DNA of 64,000 bases from Sequoia sempervirens (lineage: Eukaryota > Streptophyta > Pinopsida > Cupressales > Cupressaceae). Shown here in pieces: positions 48,761 through 59,679 of the stretch (the first letter of the stretch is position 1; every line of letters begins with the position of its first letter). The translations under genes were made by a program, and so were the position numbers. The stretch spans positions 122,035,394 to 122,099,393 of the forward strand of contig VDFB02252616.1 of assembly GCA_007258455.2 (NCBI GenBank), in the 5' to 3' direction. The notes under the pieces are model-generated. The model did not search any database. It was not told the origin of the DNA and worked only from the letters and a program-made list of their open reading frames with translations.

Positions 48761-51239
48761 GTTCTTATTTAAATTCACCATTCTCATAACTGAATTGTTT
48801 TGTATTCACAGTCACACCACCAGATAATGAAATAATTGGGAATGAATTTATAGCTATCATCACTAGGTGGAAAATTAGTTTGAGAACACTAATTATATCA
48901 AATCTAGTGAGATAAACAATGAAAATAGACTATTAATTCACAATAATCTTTTTTAGAATGAGTTTTTTTTGCATAAAGATTTGGGGTTTTTAATAATATT
49001 ACCTGTTTGCTTGCAAAACCACAGGTTGAAGAAAATGGTAGCTAGGGCATAATATTTTCTACAGATCCTGATCATTAAAAAGCCAATACAATGATCACTT
49101 CCCACCACACCCATTGTAAGCCTTCCCACTAGAAGAAACTGCATCCCGAGTATGACATCACGCCTATAGCAGCAGATGGAAGAGCCAACTCAAATCCACT
49201 TCAAAGATGGGAAAAAATATCAGTTTTAATTTTATGGAAAAGGTGTGGGAAAATTAATTAAAAAGAAATTGAAATATGTTTAAAAAAAAAATTGAACTAT
49301 GCTTAATTTATATTGTCTTAATTTGAGATAATGTAAAATAAAAAATATAACTTAAATATGTTTAAGATAAAACTAGCAATTGCACCTTGGTGTGCAATGG
49401 GTATGCCGAAGAGGTGTGTAAGGTCACTAAGAGAAAATTTGGTTCTATTTTTTGCATTCATCAAATGGTAGGGTCTTTATCAAATGATTTTGTATATGTG
49501 AAAAAGGTCTCCATGTATTGTGAATATTTCAAATTTTTTTTGCAAGTTTGTATAAATGTTCGAAATGATAATTCTTTTCTTGGTACAAATAAGGACCAAT
49601 AAAAGTAGAAAATTTTGAAACATTCTAGATCATTGAAGAAACCCACAATATTCAAAAAGAAAGTGTACTCTATGATGGATGTTAAAGGTGCAGTAAAGCC
49701 ACCTAGACAATTGCCTTTGAAGGTGGGAACACAAACAAAAACACCAAGTGCAAAGTCAATACAATTATCTAATACAAGAAATGAAATGAGTAAGATGTGA
49801 TCTGGATTTGATAAGCTTGTTATTTGGTTCTTTGCAACATAGTATGGACTTTACATAAATGACAAATGGTGTGCAGAGTAATAAGAAAAAGGCTCCTTCA
49901 ATAATTTCTAGTTAAGTTAGAAACGATGAGCTTTAAAAGTGAATAATACCATGCCCTACAAGTGTGCAAAAACCACTTACTTCAAAGACTCCAATGCAAA
50001 AGCCTCGCTAGATCAAAGAAATATTTCAAAGTTTGTAAAGCCAATACCAAGACTTGTGAACAAATTTGAAGCAAGGTCAGTAGTGAGGCTAGTGCCAAAA
50101 CACATACTTGTAAAAGTAGTAGATAAAATTCACTTGTCTTCTATTTAAAGGTACACAACCAAAACTAACTCACTTCTATTAACACATGTATAATTTTAGT
50201 CTCTGCTATTTGATTTTAGTTAATTGACATACTCAACTTTTGTATTAAAAATGTCACCTACATTTAATTCATTTTAGTCACTCAACTCACATTAGATATT
50301 TTAAAGGAGATGATTTTTATTTTTGGAAGTGTATTCTTGAAAATGATTTCATGTAAGAAATATATTGTAATATGGGTAAAAAATCATTTAAAAAAAATTG
50401 ACATTCATAATTAGACATACTTATTCAAATTATACAACATATTTGTATGACATAGACTATTAAATATTACAAATTTAGATTTTAAAAAATTAATTTAAAT
50501 TTACAAATTATGGATAACTCCTTTTCCAATAAGTATTAAGTTAGGTAGAATATAAATGGAATAGAAGGTCCAATTTGTATCTATAAGTTTGTTTGTCTAT
50601 ATCAAATTTCAGGCTTCCTTGATCATAACTCCCCAAGGACACATACCATTCTTGGATTTTTGTCATGAAACAAGTAATAAAAAGTTAGTTTAATTTTATT
50701 TTCTCTATCTCTCTTTCCCTTTATATCTCTTATATTTCTATATCTCTTCTATTATCTCTCTTTTTTCTATTCCTTTCTCTTTCAATCTTTCTCTCCATCT
50801 ATGTCTCTATTCCTCTTTATCTCTCTACCTCTATATTTCTTTGTCTCTATCTCTTTATTTTTTGTATCTCCATCATTATCTCTTCTATTATAATTTAACT
50901 AATTTATATAATAATACTTGTAAATTATTTGTAATATCGTTATTTTCCTCCAATAAATGTAGAGTATGTAAACTTATAAGTAGCTTAGTATATATTTGAG
51001 AATTGTATGCATATTTTTCTTCCACACTACATAGTTGAGCCCTTTGAGGAGTTGGGTATTCAATTTAGAAGAAACTTTGGTGTTCATATAATGATGACAC
51101 CAAAAAACAAAAAAAATATTCCACAAAAAATATTAATTAGTAATTTTATTTGTAATATTTTATTATTAATTATTGCAAGCTACGATTGAAAATAAGGTCT
51201 TGACGAAGGTTTTAGAGTATGTTTATTAAAATGAAAATT
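48761..51239. other. CACTA interior, one weak basic frame and a pyrimidine tract
   Basis: Plus-strand pieces 49387-49602, 49615-49800 and 49939-50148 share one frame and are rich in Lys/Ser/Thr (MMDVKGAVKPPRQLPLKVG), but the stretch between them carries about nine stops and no family is recognised. A second short frame is at 51007-51189. A polypyrimidine tract is annotated separately. Confidence 0.3.
50699..50885. repeat. Degenerate TCTCTA-type polypyrimidine tract
   Basis: About 190 bp of irregular CTCTTT / TCTCTAT / TATCTC units, strongly pyrimidine-biased on the plus strand, with no fixed period. Confidence 0.8.
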
Positions 51240-51423
51240 ATGGCCAAGATTTTAATAATTAATGAGCACATTTATTTAGTCATTTTATTTGTCTAATATT
51301 AGTCATTTAGTTGTTGTTTTACCTAATGACCAAATTAGTCATTTATTTGTCCAATTATACTAGTGTTAGTCACGTGACTAAAAGTTTGTCACGTAGTCAT
51401 TTATTTTCCAAATTCTACTAGTG
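51240..51423. repeat. CACTA element 1 right subterminal repeats and terminus
   Basis: ATTTAGTCATTTTATTTG-type motifs lead to the terminal TACTAGTG. A second, internal TACTAGTG at 51359-51366 resembles a duplicated end. The outer one is chosen because it is followed by TTG, matching the left flank. Confidence 0.8.
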
Positions 51424-51426
51424 TTG

Positions 51427-52975
51427 TCTTCCTCATAATTTCTTGAAATTCTGCCAGGCCTTTAGATTTATGAATTCCTTCATGACCTCAGATCCCTGAG
51501 CTTGTTGTCTTGTCATTGAATTTATGTTCTCGTATGAAATCTATAGCTCGTGTTTATTGATCTCTTAAGGGAATTTGTGTTAAAGATTTATTTCATTTGT
51601 CTTGCTTTGAATTTTAAAGACTTAGTCTTAGAGTGTTGTGTGCGAATTTGGCATTTGGACTTTGGATTGCTTGCTTTGGTGGCATTTTTCTTTTGACCTT
51701 TGGTGTTTGATTAAAGATTTGGAAATTATTGCTCATCATTGTTGTCTTGAGTTGATTCTTCATCAATGGTTTGATCACAGTACTCTGGCTTTTGATTTAC
51801 AATCATGAATGGTCTTTTGATATCGTATGCTTGTCTTGAGTCTGGGTTTTGGCATGCTTGGTGGTCTGCGTTTATGGTTGGGGTTACAGTTTCCCATTTT
51901 TTTCTTGGATACCTTCCCAAAAATGGACGCAGTAATCCCTTTGATAATTTTGCAATCCGATTGAGTGGGCCAGTGCTTGATTTGACCACCTAGTTTGATC
52001 TCATGCTTGATATCGATTTGCTCCAGTTTGACCGAGGATTATTTGTATTCGATATAACTCACATCCTTGGTAGATTTGAGCTATTTCATTCGAGGAACTT
52101 CTTTTCTATGAGTATTTCAGAGGGATTTATCTTGGTTCGTTTAACAAGAATAAAGATTGGGGGTTGATTATGTGCATTCATGGCAGAACTTAGGGTTTTT
52201 GATTTATGATTTATTCCCCAATGTCATTCAAATTGTCTTTGGGAAAATCCCAGGTCTAGATCCATCAATGAGAGATTTGAAACAAATAACATATGAGTTC
52301 AATTCCCCAAATTCATGATCATTCGATCAGTTTGGGTGAAATCCTAACAAAGTTAAAGATTTCAGGTTTTCAAATATCTCACAGATTTCCATTACTTTCA
52401 GAATTCCCCGATTTTCCATTGCTTCATCATTTTCTTGAAAATGTGCTTAAACATGAAAACTACATTGACTTCATGGAATTATTCTTCCTTTAGATTTTCT
52501 TGAAAATCCATTACTCCTTATTTTTCCTGAAATGTGTGAAGTCCTGCCATTTTTTCGCAGATTTCTGTTCCTAACAAAATTCCCCGAAAACCTATTGGAA
52601 ATGAAGAATTGAGGGATAGCATGATTTATTAGCTAATGATTTTGCATCACGTGATTAATTTGAATGATTTAGAAATGTATCATGCTATTTCTTAATTAAT
52701 TATGATGATTGAATGATTTATGGAGGTTAATTGTGCTTTCATCGCTAAATTCGGATCAAAATTCCCTCAAATTCCCTTCTAGCCTGAATTCTGCGAAGGG
52801 GTGAAAATCCCAAACTATAGAGAAATGTGCTTTAATGATATTTTAAGGGGGATTTTGGTTGTTGTTTTGATTTATTTGAATGATGATAATTATCTTTATG
52901 ATGGACTAACTTGAGTTCTCATGTTGTAATATATCTTTATTGTGGTCTCTTTTTTGAACGCATGTTGAATCAAGC
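51427..52975 (+). other. Leader of element D
   Basis: Continues the sequence of 29587-29888 across the CACTA insertion. It repeatedly contains AATTCCCCGA and CTGAAAT phrases (for example 52400 and 52577, and 29815 on the far side). Short frames at 51805-51993 and 52293-52493 look incidental. This part probably combines LTR and leader sequence, but its internal borders are not resolved. Confidence 0.4.
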
Positions 52976-55900
52976 AAGGCTGTTGCTAGAAGGAATAAGG
53001 GAAAGGTAATGGATCCTAGTGATGAGGGAGATTCTATCTTAGAGGCCGAGAGAATCAAGTTGGACATGGAAATCAAGATCCCTGAGAGCAAGTTGGCTTC
53101 CATCTGGTCAGAGGTAGCAGATACCAATGTTGGGAGATGGTATTATGAGGAGTTTAAGGGAAGAAAGGTAGTGCAAGATCCTTCCCTGTTAGCAAGTAGA
53201 TTGGTGAGCTCTAGGTTGGCTCACATGGTTGGCTTCCCTTCTATGGTGCAATGCTATGAACTAGTCTTGGAATGTGCTAGACATTATGATTTAGATACAT
53301 GAAGAATAATTGGTCCACAAGGAAGGGTGCTTGTCAATTTCTCTCCTATCTTAGTGGCTTAGACATTTGACATGCCAGATAGATCTCATGTGGTGGGTCT
53401 TGATCTTGACATAGCCAGGAAATACTATGTATATGATACAACTAAGGCTTTGCAAGTTATCAATTTTTGGTTGGAGAAACCTAAGCCACACATCTCCAAG
53501 TTCAGATTAGAATACTATGATGCAATCACTCTCCTTAGCATAATGGTGGGTTTGAAGACTGTAGGGATATTTGAAACTTCGATGTTTTACATCATAGTAA
53601 GGATGGAGAAAAATGTATACTATCATTGGTCGGGTATCATCAGTGCTAGGATCCATGAACAATTGTGCAATGTATTGTAGACTAAGAGCTTCGCGATGAC
53701 ATATTACTTGGTCTATGCCTTGGCAAGATTTCATCCATACAAGGGGTTGAGTACACAAGGGATCTTTGGCCTGGATGTTATCTATGAGGTTTATCCCCAG
53801 TTGTATTTGGATAGCTCAAGTTACAGGAGGGTGAATGATGCATTCACCATGTATATCACAAGGTTGCTACAAGGAGCAGAACATGTAAGGATTTTTGATG
53901 CAGCTAAGGAATTCATAGAATAGTATGGGGCATGGTTTATTTAGTTTCCCACCTTCTCATATATCAAAATTGATGATTTCCAAAGGGCTCCTTATAGATT
54001 TCCAAGATATCCAACATACCACATCATACTTTTGGAGGTTACCAGGAAAATCTTAGCCTTTGATGATATTCTGAAGGACATGCATAAAACTAGCTTGGGA
54101 GGTGACTTTCCATTGGGGATAGGAGTTAATGAGGCCTACTTTTCTTTGATCCCAACACACTCTTCTGAAGAAGAAATGAGCACTCTAGGTTTGGAATTTC
54201 TCTCCAAGAGGCCTAGATTTGATAGGATAGGAGAAGCTCAAAAGAAATCTAGTAGGGACTTCAGACATAAGGATGACATTGAGGATTATTAGATAAACTA
54301 TAAAGATGAGTTTGAGGTCTGAAGGAAGAAATTTTTTAGGTTGTCAGCCAGTTTAATCAGACTATACAACATCAAGGCCATCCCTAACCAACTTGATGAT
54401 GATGGGGAAGTAATCCAAAGCCATGATTATGGGTCAATCAAGGATAATCTTATAAGTGAGATTGATTGGCTAGAGGAAGAGAAAACTGAATAGGAGAAAA
54501 TCAATGCTCTTGTTATCAAGTATACCAAGTTGTGGCTCAAGCATAAGATTTGGGAACTAGACAATGAAGGGAAGCAGTACACATATGACTTGATGGTAAA
54601 TCTAGATTCCCAGTCTAGCTCCAAAGATGAGCAAGATCCAGAAGGTAAAGAAAAGGTGGATTATCCCTTGAAAATTAAGATCAAGGGTATCCAAACAAAG
54701 GCTTAGGAAGAAAAGAAAAGAATCCTAGTGCTAAATAGAGAAAGACTGCCTTAAAAGAAATGTCATTTTTCTCAAGAGGAAGAGCATGAGGAAGAAGGGT
54801 AGTACCCTTGTACCTAAAAGGAGGAGAGTGGTAAGAACATCTAGAAAATATAATGAGCCCCCCAAAGGATAAGGAAAGGAGGACATAGGACCATAGGTGG
54901 TAGATGTAGAGAGCTCTGGAGAAAAGACACAAGTTTACACTAGGAAGGCCAAAAATCCTTCTCCAAAGGAAAGTATGGTGAAAGAGGGTGCTCCTACAAT
55001 TCTTCCTAACACACAACAAGAGGACACTCCTGCTCCTCCCTTAACTTAGAGCTTGAATGATGGAGAGAAAGGACAAATAAGGGCTGCTATTGAAGAGGCA
55101 CATCAAGGTGAGGAGACAAAAGAATTCCATGTTGGAGATCTCCATAGTGTAGAGGCAGAGCTTGGAAATATTCTCTAGTCTTCCTTGGTATCTTATGAGG
55201 ACTCACTAGTTAGGGAAGAAGAAGAGAAATCTATGGAAGAGGAAAAGACACATGAAAGGACTCCTCCTATTCAAGTTATGACAGAGACATTAAATCAAGA
55301 GGAGATTCAGAAGCCAAAAGATAATAAGGAGAAAGATGAAGGAGAAGGGAAAAGTGAGGAGGTCCCCTCAGTACATAATGTAGATGTTGAGCCCTCCGAA
55401 GGTGAAATAGAAAAGGAGAAACAAAATGAGTAGTAGTTAGATGCTTCCAGCCCAAGTTGGCTCAATGAAAGATTTAAGAGCAAGCAGGTGGTTATGGATG
55501 GCACTCCTCCAAATTGGGATCAATTGTTGGCCAACATTGGCAAAGGGAAAACAAAGAAGAAGGCTAGGGTGATTTCCAAGATCACCAGGGATGAAGCAGT
55601 CAATAGAATAATCCACATAGCCACTCCAATAGTAGATAAAGGTAAAAGGGAGATAGCTCCTCAGGATTACAGTATTCAGACTTTAAATTTGTGGCCTACA
55701 AGTAAAGATCAGGAGAAGGAAGATTTCCAAGAGTCTTCCCATACTATTCTAAGAAGGTTGGATACGGAAACAACAAAGATAGAGAGGTTGCAGAAATAAT
55801 TGAATGATGTGTATAGATATGTGCAACACTTGATGAAGCCTCTACAAGAAGTGGGAATTGAAGGGATGACTCCTAAAGGTTTGTTACCTAAGGAGGCATT

Positions 55901-56618
55901 CACTGAAATTGAGAAGATGAAAACTTCTACATAGGCCACCCATGGATGGTTGCAAGGAGTTAGACACTGAGGAGATGATATGATTAAGGACATATTGTCC
56001 ACTTGTCGTGATGCACATAGATCCTTTGAATGGTTGCAAAATGTGTTGGGGAAAGAAAAGACAGATACATACCTCCTCCTGCAAAAGCTAAAGACCATCA
56101 TGGATTACACAAAGGAGAAATTGGTGAGTGATGGAATCCTCTCTTCTTCAAAGGTTTCAAAACCTTGGGATTGGTATGAATCATTACAGATTAATCATAA
56201 GGTTATGATGAGGATACATAAGCAGGGACAATAGGTAGGAAGCACATTAAAGGATATTTACAACAAATTTATTCCATTCTTTGATATCATGACTGGGAGG
56301 AAGAAGTTTGCATCGAAGCATTTAAGTTTACAGAAATTAAGGAAGTCGTGGCATGAAGTTTATGCCCCAATTGATGATGGTCCAATCACATCCCACCATT
56401 TAGATGATGCATCCACCTACATTGTTGTCATGGAGAAATACCAAGATCTCAAGGTGGAGTGGGATAAGGTCGTCAAAGAATCTAGGGAGGAGATTAAATC
56501 CATTGATAGAAGATTCAAAGTGTTAATTACTCCACCTTTGTCTGAGCTAGATAATATTTTCCTTATGGTGCAGGATAAAATAGGTCAAGATAAGGATAGG
56601 GGCCTAGCTAATGAATAG
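52969..56618 (+). pseudogene. Long decayed frame of element D, unknown protein (~1,200 codons)
   Basis: Frame pieces 53009-53302, 53372-53680, 53696-53923 and 54032-54292, and on to ~54750, are in one frame. After one frameshift near 54770, pieces 55185-55433, 55488-55799, 55980-56234 and 56289-56618 are in a second. The N-terminal ~420 residues look globular, with KYYVYDTTKALQVINFWLE, FRLEYYDAITLLSIMVGLKT, TYYLVYALARFHPYKGLST and QRAPYRFPRYPTYHI. The middle is Glu/Lys-rich, and the end is helical (WHEVYAPIDDGPITSHHLDD). About 19 internal stops are seen, mostly TAG. No gag knuckle, protease, reverse transcriptase or transposase motif is present. Presumably the element's own protein; the family is not recognised. 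Confidence 0.6.
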
Positions 56619-57733
56619 TTTCTTCAAAATAATTTCTTCCCATTATCCCTACTTCATCATCTTCATGCATTGGACCGGGTTGCATTGAAGATCGCAGGCC
56701 GACCTAGAAAGGAGCCTCAAGCATTTAATGCTTTATATTTTATTTTTGAATTTTCTCGGCCGACTTGTTTTGTGGCTGACCTTCTTTGCAACCCTAAATA
56801 TGCAGACATATGATGAGATCTCTTTAATTATGGCCTTGTACCTCATTTGTAAGGGCTAGATGATTAGACTTTGAAGTGAGCTAAGTGATAGAGAAAAGCT
56901 AGTGCTAGGAGTTAGTTTTATTTTGAAGCAAGTGTTGTAACATCGAACACTAGAATTGTTGTTATTGGGTGATTCAATATAATTGAAGACATTGTGCTCT
57001 TGGTGAATTCTCTTGTGTTGATTTATTGTGCATGGTTCTTATTGTTCTATCTTTTGAGATTACTTGAGAAATAATCAATATATGCTAGATTTAGAATTAT
57101 ATATGATTTAATGGTGTTTATGGTTTAGTGCTTGAAGTGTTTGTATCAATCCCTAGTCCATTCATTTTGCAACTGGCTAATTGTGAGTTGCTTTGTAAAG
57201 TTAGCATGGACCATATATTCATTGTTCTTAGCTCAATTATGAATGTTTCTTCATTTAAATTGCAATAAGGTTGTTTTGGATAAATGTTCATAATCTGAAA
57301 AATAATTAATTCCTTACAAGATTGCACCATTTTTGTAAGAATGCAGGTTCATCTGAGTTAAGCAGGAATTAGTTTTTTTGGGGATTGGTCCACTTCAATT
57401 ATTTCATCATTTGCATTATTGATCTTAGGAGTAGTTTTAATATTAGGAATCTCTCCCAAACCCTCATCTTTTTCTCTTTCTTTATTATTAGTGTTAGATT
57501 TAGGATTTGAAGTATCACTATATTGCAAGATCTGATAAGTTTGAAGATTCAACATTTGTTTATAAGGTCCCTTTGTGATTACCATCATTTTAACTTAGTC
57601 ATTTTTGTATTTTCAAGACCTAACATTAGAGACCTTAGGGTTATCTCTTGAGGCTTGATGATAGAGATTTTACCTTTCAAGAGAGATGGGATACTTGTAT
57701 CTTGTCTGAGTTGTGCAAAAAATACCATCAATA
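56619..57733. other. 3' tail of element D
   Basis: After the long frame comes a GGCCGAC-containing stretch, then AT-rich sequence with TCAATATAAT-type signals. A minus-strand frame 57588-57358 (76 codons, Asn/Lys/Glu-rich) could be coding but has no motif. No copy of the D left end (TGTTGTGCTG...) was found here. Confidence 0.4.
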
Positions 57734-58225
57734 GTTAGCATTAGTAGTTTATTGCCAATCCTATATAATGCGACCAAATTGATGACTAAACCTTTTTTTA
57801 GTCATTTATTGGTTGTTTTGTTTGATCGATTTGGTATTATATTTGGTCATTGATTTATTCATTCATTATTGTAATATGGTCACTTATTTCATCATTTTTT
57901 TTCATTGATATATTTAGTCATTGATTTAGTCATTGATTGTTGTAATTTGCTCACTTATTTAGCCATTTTTTATTCACTGATATATGTAACTGGTCACTTA
58001 GTTGTTAATTTAGTCATTGATTTCTTTAATCTTGTCACTTATTTAGTTATTTTTTTATTCACTAATATATTTATTCATTGATTTTTTGTTAGTTGGCCAC
58101 TTATTTAGTCATTTTTTTCACTGTTCACTGATTTCTGTTAGTTGGTAGTATATTTAGTCAATTTAATTATTAATTGATGTCAATTAGTAGTATATTTAGT
58201 CATTTTAATTTATTGATATTTGAGG
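57734..58225 (+). mobile_element. CACTA element 2, continuation with subterminal repeat array
   Basis: Resumes with CATTAGTAGTTTATTGCCA, the sequence that follows the tip in CACTA element 1 (29970), then an array of TTTAGTCATT motifs to ~58215, like 29990-30350. The right end of this element was not found in the window, so 58.2-64 kb may lie inside it. Confidence 0.75.
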
Positions 58226-58984
58226 ATTTAATCATAAAACATAGAAATACACATCAATCATCAATTACACACAATAAGACAGTCATTGAGAAGGCAAAAA
58301 TGGTGAACTTTATTAATAAAATAAAGTTTTATAATTACAACTTAGAAATAGAGTATTACAATTGTTATTTCCAATCACAAGACTAGGAACATGAGTTACA
58401 ATATTGTACATAAATGATTGCAAGAAATAAACTTCTCCAAATAACTTCTACAATGATGGAAATGCATGCTTGAAGTCCTTCAATGCAAGCACATGCCCCT
58501 TTCATCTCTTAAAAATTCTACAACATGAAAAATCTTCCTGGATCAAGCTATAATTTGTAGAATCCAAGAAGGAGAGTTGATCGTGTCCCACATATGAAGC
58601 TCTCTCCTTCAATGCAGTCGACAATAACCCAACTAGAATCTTTCCTCCTTTATATGCTACATGCCATCTGATATGAGCAATAGGGTGCTTCCACCATGAA
58701 TGAAGTTTTTCCTCAATACAACAACAAAAAATTACTATTAGTCTCAATTTAGAAAGAATAAAAGTGCATTGTATATTGCAAGTTTACAAAATTCCAAACA
58801 CATTAGAAAGATAATCAATTCAAAAATTGTAGCCTTGTCAACAAATTCCTTAAATAGAGTGTTCAACATAGGCTTGAAATATTCATATTCAACCCTTTAT
58901 TTCAAAACCTTGTTCAAAGTTTAAGAAATGTGATATGCTCAAATTATAGAATGAAGTTAACATTGTAGAATGAAGGATATCAAC
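58226..58984 (-). other. Interior of CACTA element 2, one unassigned frame
   Basis: Minus-strand frame 58747-58502 (81 codons) has coding-like composition with IRWHVAYKGGKILVGLLSTA, but no family is recognised. It occupies the place where CACTA 1 has its accessory gene, yet it does not resemble that gene. Confidence 0.3.
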
Positions 58985-59306
58985 ACTAACTAGACTAGAA
59001 CAACATTTTCAATAGAAATTTCCTAGAAACCAAGACCAATAATGCCATCAAACTTAATTAGACAACAAAAATGTCAACCCTAGTTCATGTGTTGTCTGAG
59101 TAAAGGCCTGCACCATATAAGAATCCATCTATACATAAATTCCAAATCAAGTTGATGAGAAAAAATCTTTGATATCCAATTGGAAAGCTTTAACATCCAA
59201 AAATTACTAACCTAATGTTTCACAACAAGTTTCCCAATTGTGACACCATGTTTACTTAAGAATCTGGATATTGATCCACTACCATATTGAATCTCATTGG
59301 ATTCTC
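58985..59306 (-). pseudogene. Plant aspartic protease (phytepsin-type, family A1) fragment, two exons
   Basis: Exon 59306-59212 (95 nt) starts after GTGAAG and reads ESNEIQYGSGSISRFLSKHG then VTIGKLVVKH, matching the flap region (IxYGxGxISGFxSxDxVxVGxLVVKxQ) of plant saposin-type aspartic proteases; the Gln expected last is TAG, followed by GTTAG. The next exon (59095-58991) starts after TACTCAG and reads HELGLTFLL, then after a one-base shift KFDGIIGLGF, a stop, EISIENVV, matching TFLxAKFDGIxGLGFxEISVxNxVPVW. The catalytic DTG/DSG sites are not present in this stretch. Dead fragment, introns retained, within CACTA element 2. Confidence 0.75.
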
Positions 59307-59679
59307 CTTCACAAACAAAAAATGATATATATTAATTTTTTTGTGACTTCCTTAATATACCCCTGTAAGCAAACTAAACTAAGTGAGGTTGAGGGTTTGA
59401 AGTAGAGTACCATATTCTTGGTATGTGCTTGACTTTGATTACTTGTATCTTTGTATGAAAATAGCAAGTTAGATGCACTATAAAATCATTGTTACAAAAA
59501 TAACCACAAAATCCTCTTTAATTAAAATAATCCTTCTAGATATTTTAGTTAATTCCTAAGAGAGATAATTTCACTATCCAATCAACCATCAATCTATTTG
59601 CTATATATAATTTCCTAGAATTCAGAATTTGAATGTAATGAAACTAACCATAATTACCAAATATTTGACACCAAAAAGT
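59307..59679. other. Spacer between protease and PPR remnants
   Basis: AT-rich. No exon of the protease N-terminus and no further PPR motif recognised. Confidence 0.4.

Larger units (their letters stand above)
29892..51423 (-). mobile_element. CACTA (En/Spm-type) DNA transposon 1, 21.5 kb, with nested insertion and captured fragments
   Basis: Left end CACTAGTACACAAACAAC, right end TACTAGTG, TTG duplicated on both sides. Subterminal regions are dense in TGACTAA / TTTAGTCAT motifs (29920-30350 and 51240-51420), as expected for transposase binding sites of this superfamily. The recognised accessory gene at the left end runs on the minus strand. Contents, left to right: accessory gene with a duplicated exon, LTR element E, large palindrome, LRR remnant, coding-like exon, RRM exons. 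The TNP2-type transposase was not found, so this copy is probably non-autonomous. Confidence 0.85.
29587..57733 (+). mobile_element. Element D, retroelement-like insertion in CACTA element 2 (itself interrupted)
   Basis: Flanked by GTTAC (29582-29586) and GTTAG (57734-57738), a 5-bp target duplication with one change. It begins TGTTGTGCTG. After removing CACTA element 1 (29892-51423) its own length is ~6.6 kb. It carries a ~1.2-kb leader rich in ATTCCCCGAA-type phrases, a long decayed frame (52.98-56.62 kb) and an AT-rich tail. No matching right LTR was recognised, so the class (LTR type, or a composite) is unresolved. The host site before CACTA 1 insertion reads AAGGAATTTTG / TCTTCCTCAT. Confidence 0.6.

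Noticed and set aside
51359..51366. Inner TACTAGTG as the right end of CACTA 1
   Set aside because: It is followed by TTA, while the outer copy at 51416-51423 is followed by TTG, which matches the left flank.
56619..57733. Search for a right LTR of element D
   Set aside because: No sequence here resembles the D left end starting at 29587, so D is not called a standard LTR retrotransposon despite its 5-bp duplication.
58502..58747. Minus-strand 81-codon frame as a further exon of the aspartic protease
   Set aside because: It lacks the expected VKEPVFSFWLNR and GGEIVFGG-type motifs that follow the preserved exon in this family.
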